Virus record (IMG/VR): IMGVR_UViG_3300047335_000127
Location: 1-24,220 of that record
Length of the DNA stretch: 24,220 nucleotides
DNA from: a virus
Strand: one strand, 5' to 3'
The translations under genes were made by a program, and so were the position numbers. Positions 18,780 through 23,967 of the stretch are shown one piece after another. How positions within the stretch are numbered: position 1 is the stretch's first letter; each line of letters begins with the position of its first letter. The notes under the pieces are model-generated. The model had not been told where the DNA came from. It worked only from the letters and a program-made list of their open reading frames with translations, and searched no databases.

Positions 18780-19883
18780 TTACTTTATCTCCGGAAGAAT
18801 TTCAATATTATTCTGCATTTTTTCTTGTTTTCTTTTCTCAAATGCATCATGTTGCGCTTGTGTCCAGGGTTTGCCTTTTTTGGCATGAACCGGTTTTATT
18901 TTTGGCGCATTATCATCAATGCCAGCGGCTTTTCGTCTTTCTGCATGACGTGCTTTCAGCGTTGCACTGATTTTAGCTCTGTGTTCCGGAGTGCGAATGA
19001 CACCGATTTGCTTACCTTTGCCTGATTCACTGAGTTTCCGTCTCGTTTCTTCACTCGGTGATGCGCGCTTTTTTCCACGCTGTGCCGCACCGATCTTCTC
19101 TCGATGTTCGGGACTTTTCGGCACGCCTTTGTGCACTCGTGACATCGTTGCACTGACGATAGCCTTTTGTTCGTCACTGATTGTAAAGCCTCGGCGTATA
19201 TGTTCCGGTTTTTGCTTTCTGCCGCGAGTTGCCGCAGCTTGGTTTTCTACATGTTGACGACTCTTTGGTTTGCCTTTAAGTGCTTTGGAAATGCCAATAC
19301 CGATTTTCTTTTTTGTTTCTTCGCTGTGAGAGAATCCAGAACGGATATGTTCTGGTTTCATTTTCCTACCAACATTGATCTCAGATAAAAGTTTCTTTGT
19401 TTCATCGGTATGTTTCCGCCCTTTTCTGCTTTCGCTCATTGCGTTTCGCACTTCCATGGAATGAACAGTGCCGGTAAGAGCTTCACTAATTTTCTGTTTC
19501 GTTTCTTGCGTATGAATATAGCCACAGGTACCTTCACCACCATCCGTCAAATTTGTTAGAGTTCCCAATCCTTTGTCGCGACGGCCATAATGCGCAATCA
19601 ATCTAATTTCTTCGTCGAGTGCTTCTCGTTCTGTTGAATATTCTCCAACAATGCGGAGTATTGGTTGTAGTCCTGCGTCGATAATCTTACGAAGTAAACG
19701 AGCTTTGAATGGATTTTTTACTTGTTTGATGGTTACATTTCGCGCATCACAGAGATGATTGTTAAAACGATAATGGTCGTTGAAACGATTCCAATCTCCG
19801 AGATTGCCTTTACCGACATATATACAATCGCCATTACGGGGATCGTATATTTCGTACACGATGTGAATTACGTCTGAATTCAT
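18780..19883 (-). CDS. GIY-YIG homing endonuclease with multiple NUMOD3 repeats
   Basis: This is a free-standing homing endonuclease of the Seg/I-TevI type, which cuts alleles lacking it and spreads by repair. From the chosen start the 367-residue protein has VYEIYDP then IYVGKG as the GIY-YIG core (residues 9-26), an Arg in NRFNDHYR, the Glu in DEEIRLIAHYGR and NLTDGGEGTCG closing the nuclease domain (to about 120). After that come about seven NUMOD3-like DNA-binding motifs, for example HTQETKQKISEALTG, HTDETKKLLSE, SPEHREKIGAAQRGKK and TPEHRAKISATLKAR, which is a long tail for this family. The open frame extends upstream to 20063, but that stretch is antisense-like shadow of gp25. ATG 19881-19883 overlaps the gp25 stop as ATGA and begins right at the nuclease domain, so it is preferred. 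The gene looks AT-richer than its neighbours, fitting later arrival. Confidence 0.9.
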   Translation of the reverse strand: MNSDVIHIVYEIYDPRNGDCIYVGKGNLGDWNRFNDHYRFNNHLCDARNVTIKQVKNPFKARLLRKIIDAGLQPILRIVGEYSTEREALDEEIRLIAHYGRRDKGLGTLTNLTDGGEGTCGYIHTQETKQKISEALTGTVHSMEVRNAMSESRKGRKHTDETKKLLSEINVGRKMKPEHIRSGFSHSEETKKKIGIGISKALKGKPKSRQHVENQAAATRGRKQKPEHIRRGFTISDEQKAIVSATMSRVHKGVPKSPEHREKIGAAQRGKKRASPSEETRRKLSESGKGKQIGVIRTPEHRAKISATLKARHAERRKAAGIDDNAPKIKPVHAKKGKPWTQAQHDAFEKRKQEKMQNNIEILPEIK

Positions 19884-20332
19884 ATCAACAATTGGCCACC
19901 AGTCGTACTGGCATAATACATTGCGTCGGCTGACTCGAACGATGCGGTAAAAGTTGCAACAACAAGCCAGGGCAAATATTGCAAAGTAATATTGATCTGA
20001 AAGCCTTGATCGATTGTATAGACTTGCACGTCTTGAACGTTGCAGCGACTGTCGAGCTGACATATACGCACCGCTTCTTGGATGATCTGATCATTCAACA
20101 TCGCCGTCTGCGGCTCCATCAAATAATCCCAGAGTTTGCAACCATAATCCGGTCGCATTACACGCTCACCGACACGCGTATTAAAAGCAGTCATCAAATC
20201 GACATTGATCAGATCGATGTCGTACAATGTGCGTACACCGGTCCGCAGTGAATTTTGCGTGCTGAAACCAATAAAATATCGTTTGATATTCGCTGCTTTA
20301 GATGTTTGAATTGTACTCGACACGAAATTCAC
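19880..20332 (-). CDS. Baseplate wedge protein, T4 gp25-like
   Basis: gp25 joins gp6 and gp53 in the baseplate wedge and helps start sheath assembly. The 150-residue protein has the gp25 layout: a variable N-terminus with LRTGVRTLYDIDLINVDLMT, the loop RVGERVMRPDYGCKLWDYLM (family: GxRxFxPxFGCxLxxxLFE), DQIIQEAVRICQLDSRCNV, and a strand pair ending INITLQYLPW. The adjacent gp6-like gene supports it, with only the homing endonuclease between them. The start is GTG at 20332; an in-frame GTG at 20323 is possible, and neither has a clear Shine-Dalgarno. It is the first gene of the leftward baseplate run and a plus-strand gene begins 62 bases away, so a promoter must lie in between. Confidence 0.9.
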   Translation of the reverse strand: MNFVSSTIQTSKAANIKRYFIGFSTQNSLRTGVRTLYDIDLINVDLMTAFNTRVGERVMRPDYGCKLWDYLMEPQTAMLNDQIIQEAVRICQLDSRCNVQDVQVYTIDQGFQINITLQYLPWLVVATFTASFESADAMYYASTTGGQLLI

Positions 20333-20354
20333 TTTGTGGACTGTAATCGTGGAG

Positions 20355-20362
20355 TATTTATT
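20355..20362 (-). promoter_or_regulatory. T4-late-like promoter box before the gp25-like gene
   Basis: The minus strand reads AATAAATA within TAATAAATACTCC, seven of eight matches to the T4 late -10 box TATAAATA. A start point about 6 bases downstream would leave a leader of roughly 15 bases before the GTG start. The position is right for the baseplate operon, since transcription has to start in this 62-base divergent gap. No sigma-70 pair was seen as a clear alternative. Confidence 0.3.
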
Positions 20363-20394
20363 ACCTTGAAAAAACAGCGTCTTGGAGAAAGAAT

Positions 20395-20553
20395 ATGATC
20401 GATAAGAAGTTTGATATAATTCTGATCGTAATTGCGATTGCTTTGTTCATTTGCATCCAAATGCTCGGTACTGGATGGCGATACGATCGAGAACTAAAGT
20501 GTGAGCAAATGCTGAAAGAAAATCCCACGTTAGACCGCCAGAACGGCGGATAA
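20395..20553 (+). CDS. Small single-pass membrane protein, 52 aa, unknown function
   Basis: The ATG follows GGAGAAAG at a good distance (20384-20391). The protein begins MIDKKF, has one membrane helix FDIILIVIAIALFICIQMLG (about residues 6-25), and then a charged tail with GWRYDRELKCEQMLKENP, ending RQNGG. The positive N-terminus suggests an N-in orientation. The last codons are encoded by the stem of a repeat-like hairpin (20535-20549), and the stop TAA follows it directly. I do not recognise the family; small inner-membrane proteins near phage structural operons are sometimes lysis or host-takeover factors, but nothing here shows that. Confidence 0.55.
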   Translation: MIDKKFDIILIVIAIALFICIQMLGTGWRYDRELKCEQMLKENPTLDRQNGG

Positions 20554-20669
20554 AGAAAAAGGCTACCGTGGTTTGTTCTCAATTTTAAGCCGCCTGCACG
20601 GCGGATAACTCGCGGACACTTGCACGCTGAGATGCTGTGAGATTTTAAGCCGCCTGCGCGGCGGATATA
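20527..20669 (-). CRISPR. Second type I-F-like CRISPR mini-array, two clean repeats plus a degenerate end repeat
   Basis: Read leftward, repeat 1 is 20669-20642 (lead TATAT, stem CCGCC/GGCGG, loop GCGCA, tail CTTAAAAT). Repeat 2 is 20609-20582 (lead GTTAT, same stem and tail, loop GTGCA). The two are exactly 60 bases apart, leaving a 32-base spacer at 20610-20641, the standard I-F geometry. A 27-base interval (20555-20581) precedes a degenerate third hairpin at 20554-20527, which keeps the stem but has loop GTTCT and tail TCTAACGT. Degenerate repeats at the leader-distal end are normal for CRISPR arrays. The stem, loop and tail of repeat 2 are identical to R2 beside cas6f over 23 bases. A promoter-like pair and about 60 bases of leader lie upstream. 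The spacer origin is unknown. The third hairpin also serves as the end of the facing 52-aa gene. Confidence 0.62.
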
Positions 20670-20738
20670 AGTCCGGCGTTTGAACTTCACGACATTTCAA
20701 CGAGCAATTGAAAATCGAAGGGGTTTCGGATGATTTTC

Positions 20739-20766
20739 ATCATAGCATATTTTTCCCTCTGAACAA
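20739..20766 (-). promoter_or_regulatory. Sigma-70-like promoter reading into the second mini-array
   Basis: On the minus strand TTGTTC (20766-20761) and TATGAT (20744-20739) are 16 bases apart, and the -10 has the extended TGC before it. Transcription would start near 20732 and cross about 60 bases of AT-rich leader before the first repeat at 20669. It lies directly after the stop of the 44-aa gene on the same strand, so the array need not depend on read-through. Confidence 0.45.
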
Positions 20767-20769
20767 GAA

Positions 20770-20904
20770 TTATCCGCCATACGATCCGGTCTGTTGTGAT
20801 CGTGTGGCGGATGCGTCATCAGCAATTGTGCTTTCTGCGTTTGCGGAAATGATCGCGGCTGTTAGCCCTGCGAGTATAACGGCGACAAAGATTAAAATTT
20901 TCAT
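20770..20904 (-). CDS. Tiny secreted protein with signal peptide, 44 aa
   Basis: The ATG at 20904 follows AGGA by 8 bases; another ATG six bases upstream is too close to that site. The product begins MKILIFVAVILAGLTAAIIS, a textbook signal peptide, with a likely cleavage after SANA, leaving a mature peptide of about 21 residues (ESTIADDASATRSQQTGSYG and one more Gly). The facing plus-strand frame over the same bases has no comparable features, so the minus strand is preferred. The last 14 codons encode a 15-bp hairpin and the stop follows it. Function is unknown; a periplasmic or membrane-inserted phage peptide is the most that can be said. Confidence 0.6.
   Translation of the reverse strand: MKILIFVAVILAGLTAAIISANAESTIADDASATRSQQTGSYGG
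20772..20812. repeat. 15-bp inverted repeat at the end of the 44-aa gene
   Basis: Arms ATCCGCCATACGATC (20772-20786) and GATCGTGTGGCGGAT (20798-20812) pair over 15 bp with one G-T wobble and an 11-base loop. Like other gene ends here, the 3' arm on the coding strand reads GGCGGAT and runs straight into the stop codon. It lacks a T-run, so it is not a standard intrinsic terminator; it may protect the 3' end of the mRNA. Confidence 0.6.
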
Positions 20905-20992
20905 CGGCATGTTCCTGTGAGTTCAGTCGGGCGGAATGTCCGGCTTAGATTATTTAATCGCGTTGTAATTCGACTGAGATGTTTAAAATTTC

Positions 20993-21021
20993 TTGACAGA
21001 GACAACAAATATCTGCTTAAT
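20993..21021 (+). promoter_or_regulatory. Sigma-70-like promoter for the ADP-ribosyltransferase-like gene
   Basis: A perfect TTGACA (20993-20998) is followed after 17 bases by CTTAAT (21016-21021), a four-of-six match to TATAAT. Transcription would begin near 21028 and give a leader of about 150 bases that contains two stem-loops (21058-21075 and 21132-21159). The leader may regulate translation, which is inference. Confidence 0.35.
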
Positions 21022-21131
21022 GGTGTCTGAGGATATAGTTTGGGTTCCTTCTATAACGCTGGCTGAAAATCCAGCATTCAAAATAACCTGACTGCTTCCC
21101 TCACTGTACGCGCTCCTTTCTGTCCCTACGG

Positions 21132-21159
21132 CTCCACCCATGCCCAACCATGGGTGGAG
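21132..21159 (+). repeat. 10-bp hairpin just before the ADP-ribosyltransferase-like gene
   Basis: CTCCACCCAT (21132-21141) and ATGGGTGGAG (21150-21159) pair perfectly around an 8-base loop. The 3' arm contains GGTGGAG, the only Shine-Dalgarno-like sequence near the gene, and also the in-frame GTG at 21154. The stem would therefore hide the ribosome site or an alternative start. No long T-run follows, so a terminator is less likely. Confidence 0.55.
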
Positions 21160-21177
21160 TTATTCGCTAAATATTTG

Positions 21178-21921
21178 ATGCGATATATTCAAATTCTGAC
21201 AGAGACGACACTGCCGCTTGATGGCATTGATTTGTCATCGTTTCAGAATTTTTTGAATAGTCTCAAACGCGTGCCGCGTGAACAAGTTTCGGAACTGCAA
21301 AAAATTCTCACTGATATGCAGCGCAAGTTACGGCAGCCACATGAAGGCTATGCCGAACTTTATCACGGTACACCAAACAACATCGCTGATATCATCATCA
21401 AGAATGGTTTCAGGCTAACCCAAGGCCGACGTGGCGGCTTCATGGGTTTGACCAATCATGTCGATAATCAGGGTATCTTTCTCACGGATCAGAAATCACT
21501 TGCGCATTATTTTGGCTCTAATCGCAGCGATGGTCATCCCGGTGATTATCGCCTGATCACCTGCTACACAGATATCTCGCATGTCCTGCGGATCGATCAG
21601 GCACCGCGTCCAATCATTCGATTCGGACTGAAAATGATCAACGACTATAACGGCACAAACGTGCGAAAAATTGCCCAACAGCAGTGGTGGTGGCTGCTCG
21701 ATCAAAAGCCATTTGTCGATGCGCTGAAAGCGGCAGGCTATACCGGTGCAAAATTCCAAGAAGCCGCGCCCATTCGACGCGCTTCACAATCACCGGATGC
21801 GCATACGTTCCTAATTTTTGATCCAACAACAATCAAAATTGCCGAATTGACCAAGATAACCATTGAAGATTTCTACAAGTGGCTGACAACGCAACCACAT
21901 GATCAGGCCGTCGCCGCTTAG
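21178..21921 (+). CDS. ADP-ribosyltransferase-like protein with a possible capsid-targeting N-terminus
   Basis: The central region has the ART/PARP-like layout: ELYHGTPNNIADIIIKNGFR (NAD-binding His in YHGT), GIFLTDQKSLAHYFG (second-motif Tyr), YTDISHVLRID, LKAAGYTGAKF, and the ending THTFLIFDP-like stretch AHTFLIFDPTTIKI. This fits H-Y type transferases better than the R-S-E type; the third catalytic residue is not obvious. From the ATG at 21178 the protein is 247 residues and starts MRYIQILTETTLPLDG, which resembles the T4 capsid-targeting sequence of injected internal proteins (MKTYQEFIAEA). T4 Alt is itself a packaged ADP-ribosyltransferase, so packaging and injection is a reasonable inference. 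An in-frame GTG at 21154 would add eight residues and lies inside a hairpin. The gene ends tail to tail with nusG, the stop codons overlapping. Confidence 0.6.
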   Translation: MRYIQILTETTLPLDGIDLSSFQNFLNSLKRVPREQVSELQKILTDMQRKLRQPHEGYAELYHGTPNNIADIIIKNGFRLTQGRRGGFMGLTNHVDNQGIFLTDQKSLAHYFGSNRSDGHPGDYRLITCYTDISHVLRIDQAPRPIIRFGLKMINDYNGTNVRKIAQQQWWWLLDQKPFVDALKAAGYTGAKFQEAAPIRRASQSPDAHTFLIFDPTTIKIAELTKITIEDFYKWLTTQPHDQAVAA

Positions 21922-22451
21922 ACTTTTTCAACCTGTGAAAATTCCAGATCAACCGGTGTCAATCGTCCGAAGATCGATACAGCCACACGCAAACGACCCT
22001 TGTCGGTATCGACCTCTTCAACAGTACCATTGAAACTGGAAAATGGCCCATCCGAGACACGAATTTGCTGACCGATCTCATAGATGTTCGACGGTCGGCT
22101 GCCACGTGCGGCACTTTCTTCCGATTGCTGCATGATACGCGCAACCTCGGATTCACTGATCGGAGACGGTTTTAAACGACTGCCTAAGAATCCTGTGACT
22201 TTTGGCGTTTCGTTCACCATATGCCAGATATCATCGGTCAATTCCGTTTTGATCAAGACATAACCCGGATAGACCGAACGATCCTGAATAATTTTCTTGC
22301 CGCGTTTGACCTCAATGATACTTTCTGACGGAACTAACACTTCATCGATCTGTTCGCTCAGACCCGATTTGACGGCATTTTCATTGATTGCCTGCGCAAC
22401 CTTTTTCTCAAAGGTCGCATAACATTGAACTACGTACCATCGCTTTGCCAC
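21918..22451 (-). CDS. nusG: Transcription elongation/antitermination factor NusG
   Basis: NusG binds the RNA polymerase clamp, suppresses pausing and connects to Rho or to ribosomes through its KOW domain. The 177-residue protein is full length: NGN domain at about 1-110 with KRWYVVQCYATFEKKVAQAI, DEVLVPSE, PGYVLIKTELTDDIWHMVNE and TPKVTGFLG; KOW domain at about 120-177 with IRVSDGPFSSFNGTVEEVD and VSIFGRLTPVDLEFSQVEKV. The RVSDGPF and VSIFGR phrasing is close to alphaproteobacterial NusG. The start is GTG at 22451, because AGGAGG (22464-22459) lies 7 bases upstream; the TTG at 22457 is too close to it. It has its own promoter-like pair and no secE or ribosomal neighbours, which supports a phage-borne copy. 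Confidence 0.95.
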   Translation of the reverse strand: MAKRWYVVQCYATFEKKVAQAINENAVKSGLSEQIDEVLVPSESIIEVKRGKKIIQDRSVYPGYVLIKTELTDDIWHMVNETPKVTGFLGSRLKPSPISESEVARIMQQSEESAARGSRPSNIYEIGQQIRVSDGPFSSFNGTVEEVDTDKGRLRVAVSIFGRLTPVDLEFSQVEKV

Positions 22452-22472
22452 AATCAATCCTCCTATCGCTCA

Positions 22473-22501
22473 ATGATAATCTGATTGCGACTGACAGTAA
22501 A
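22473..22501 (-). promoter_or_regulatory. Promoter of nusG
   Basis: On the minus strand TTTACT (22501-22496) and TATCAT (22478-22473) are separated by 17 bases; the -10 matches five of six positions and the -35 four of six. It sits between the preceding terminator and the nusG ribosome site, with a leader of about 15 bases. Confidence 0.42.
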
Positions 22502-22512
22502 TTTCCAAACTG

Positions 22513-22545
22513 AAAAAAAGACGACACCTTGGGTAAGGTGCCGTC
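22513..22545 (-). terminator. Intrinsic terminator after the 257-aa protein gene
   Basis: On the minus strand AAGGTG-type arms GACGGCACCTT (22545-22535) and AAGGTGTCGTC (22530-22520) form an 11-bp stem with one mismatch and a four-base loop, followed by seven Ts (22519-22513). It closes the leftward unit before the nusG promoter. Confidence 0.78.
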
Positions 22546-22580
22546 AAGTTTAGGGAGGAAACGTCCAAGAAGGCAGAGCA

Positions 22581-22601
22581 ACAATCACACACTGTGATTG
22601 T
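22581..22601. repeat. Perfect 9-bp inverted repeat, 3-base gap
   Basis: ACAATCACA (22581-22589) and TGTGATTGT (22593-22601) form a 21-base dyad in the trailer between the 257-aa gene and its terminator. The half-site order (TCACA before TGTGA) is the reverse of a CRP site. It may be a repressor operator or a tight RNA hairpin. Confidence 0.5.
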
Positions 22602-22675
22602 CATGCTGCGATGCACAACATACCTCGTTTGTCGTTGGATGCAAGTGTTATATCGAGCCGTCGCCTACGGATTCT

Positions 22676-23449
22676 TCAAGACGTATGCATCGATAACAGA
22701 TTGCCATTTGGATGTTGCGAACTATCTGACGTATAGATCGAAACGATATTGTTGACCTTCGTCACCGAGAAGTTCGATGAACCAGACTCTAGCTGCAAGG
22801 TATCGATGACCTTGCCATCGCTGTTGTAGAGCGAGATCATATCGTTATTGAAGCTATAACTATCCGCCGATGCCAGGTGGTTCAGGTCAATATCACCGCT
22901 GATCAAATTCACCGTGTCGGTATAACTGTGCGGATGATCGATCGTCAGCAAGCCGTCATTGTCAACCGTTGGGTCTGAAGAACCTGTTGTCGGATCGGTC
23001 GGAGATGGTGTAGTGTCTGTTGGCGGTGAAGCAGAGGCTTGAGCTGAACCTGAGATGTTGACAACGGTTGATTGATCAGAGGTGTGTTCATTGTCGCTAT
23101 CAACCATGCTGAGTGCGAAAGTCACACTGCCTGATCCAGAGGCGATGAATTGCAATTGCGGCAAATCATTCGCAAAGAAATCCAGCGTGCGACTAGGCGA
23201 AGGTGGGGTGTAATCCGTCAACACATAAGTTCCAGTGGATTCTTTCACCAGATCGCCACTGTTATTGTTGAGTGTGAGAGTACCGTCAGAGTCAGTTGGA
23301 TTTCCAGAACCATCTTCTATCGTAATGGTTAACTGCGTATCGTGGATATAATCGTTAGCATCGTTGATCACGACATTCGCGAACGGATCAATTGTGTCTC
23401 CAGATGCAACAGATAGATCGGTGCTGGTATTCGATATAGTCGGAATCAT
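22676..23449 (-). CDS. Ser/Thr/Asp-rich beta-sandwich protein, adhesin- or decoration-like
   Basis: The 257-residue protein has a good GAGGAAG seven bases before its ATG. Residues 1-130 read as an extracellular-type beta domain of the kind repeated in large adhesins (FANVVINDANDYIHDTQLTI, DSDGTLTLNNNSGDL, VTFALSMVDSDNEHTSDQST). Residues about 137-165 are a Pro/Ser/Thr linker (SASPPTDTTPSPTDPTTGSS). The C-terminal part has LISGDIDLNHLASADSYSFN and VTKVNNIVSIYTS. It is acidic and contains no cysteine, signal peptide or membrane helix, so on a phage it is probably carried on the virion surface rather than exported. A decoration or fibre role is inference; I do not recognise a specific family. 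It lies alone between a 210-base gap and the terminator at 22513-22545. Confidence 0.75.
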   Translation of the reverse strand: MIPTISNTSTDLSVASGDTIDPFANVVINDANDYIHDTQLTITIEDGSGNPTDSDGTLTLNNNSGDLVKESTGTYVLTDYTPPSPSRTLDFFANDLPQLQFIASGSGSVTFALSMVDSDNEHTSDQSTVVNISGSAQASASPPTDTTPSPTDPTTGSSDPTVDNDGLLTIDHPHSYTDTVNLISGDIDLNHLASADSYSFNNDMISLYNSDGKVIDTLQLESGSSNFSVTKVNNIVSIYTSDSSQHPNGNLLSMHTS

Positions 23450-23586
23450 GATTAGGCTTCCTCGGTTGTGTCAGATGCAGCAAGGAAAACGTCTGGCTGC
23501 GATGTCTACAAACGCGAAAACCGATCGGGATGATAGGGCTTGACTGCCGAAAACGTGCGAACTATGTCCCGATTGTAAGTTTGCGA

Positions 23587-23614
23587 ACCGTCACGCTTAG
23601 CGTTTTAGGACGGT
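23587..23614. repeat. Bulged hairpin in the gap before the adhesin-like gene
   Basis: ACCGTC (23587-23592) pairs with GACGGT (23609-23614), and directly inside it ACGC (23593-23596) pairs with GCGT (23600-23603), leaving a 5-base bulge. It lies just downstream (minus strand) of the solitary I-F-like repeat and could be the end of a small RNA; no T-run follows. Confidence 0.4.
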
Positions 23615-23630
23615 AAGCCTAATTTTGATG

Positions 23631-23658
23631 GATTTTATCCGCCTGCACAGCGGATTAG
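23631..23658 (-). repeat. Solitary type I-F-like repeat hairpin behind the 77-aa gene
   Basis: On the minus strand the unit has lead CTAAT, stem CCGCT/GGCGG, loop GTGCA and tail ATAAAATC, matching R3 of the cas-linked array in lead and stem and the common loop of the clean repeats. It starts three bases after the stop of the 77-aa membrane protein. No second repeat occurs one spacer length away on either side, so this is a single element: an orphan repeat or a gene-end processing hairpin. Confidence 0.52.
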
Positions 23659-23660
23659 GT

Positions 23661-23894
23661 TCACCATAATCCAAACCATATGCCGATACCGTGTATAATC
23701 GCTATGGGAAACACCAACGCTCCGGCGATGAGGAATCCCCATAGTCCTAATTTGAGACAGACAATCACATGTGTTATCCAAGCGGCAATCATTGCAAAAA
23801 ATATAAACAGGATGCCAAGAAATGATACCAATCCAACTTTCTTGACAATTCTTTGCTGATGGAGCGTTTTTTGAGATGGTGTTCTATAATTCAT
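23661..23894 (-). CDS. Small membrane protein with two helices, 77 aa
   Basis: From the ATG at 23894 the product begins MNYRTPSQKTLHQQRIVKKV, a basic cytoplasmic lead, and then has two membrane helices: VGLVSFLGILFIFFAMIAAW and LGLWGFLIAGALVFPIAIIH, ending GIGIWFGLW. A GTG at 23918 would add eight residues but has no ribosome site, while AGAAAG lies about 10 bases before the ATG. The helices are joined by a short loop (ITHVIVCLK). I do not recognise the family. A solitary I-F-like hairpin follows the stop. Confidence 0.65.
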   Translation of the reverse strand: MNYRTPSQKTLHQQRIVKKVGLVSFLGILFIFFAMIAAWITHVIVCLKLGLWGFLIAGALVFPIAIIHGIGIWFGLW

Positions 23895-23967
23895 TGTTTG
23901 ATTCTTTCTTGATATCACTGAATATGCCGAAATGTCCGTAGCGTGTCGTCATAATGATCGTGACGAT

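Noticed and set aside
19884-20063. N-terminal 60-residue extension of the homing endonuclease frame
   Set aside because: It lies wholly within the gp25-like gene in another frame and has no family resemblance; the ATGA overlap start fits the nuclease domain.
20361-20690. 109-residue minus-strand open frame with RRAGGLK repeats
   Set aside because: The repeated peptide is simply the translation of the CRISPR-like repeats, and the frame runs antisense over the 52-aa gene; no ribosome site.
20708-20920. 70-residue plus-strand open frame
   Set aside because: It begins at TTG without a ribosome site and lies opposite the 44-aa gene, which has a clear signal peptide and a well-placed AGGA.
21030-21110. 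tRNA-like fold with a GAA anticodon (GCTGG CTGAAAAT CCAGC)
   Set aside because: The loop has eight bases, and no T-arm or matching acceptor stem can be drawn; treated as a simple stem-loop.
22602-22754. 50-residue plus-strand frame starting MLRCTTYLV
   Set aside because: It runs antisense into the 257-aa gene and has no ribosome site or recognisable feature.
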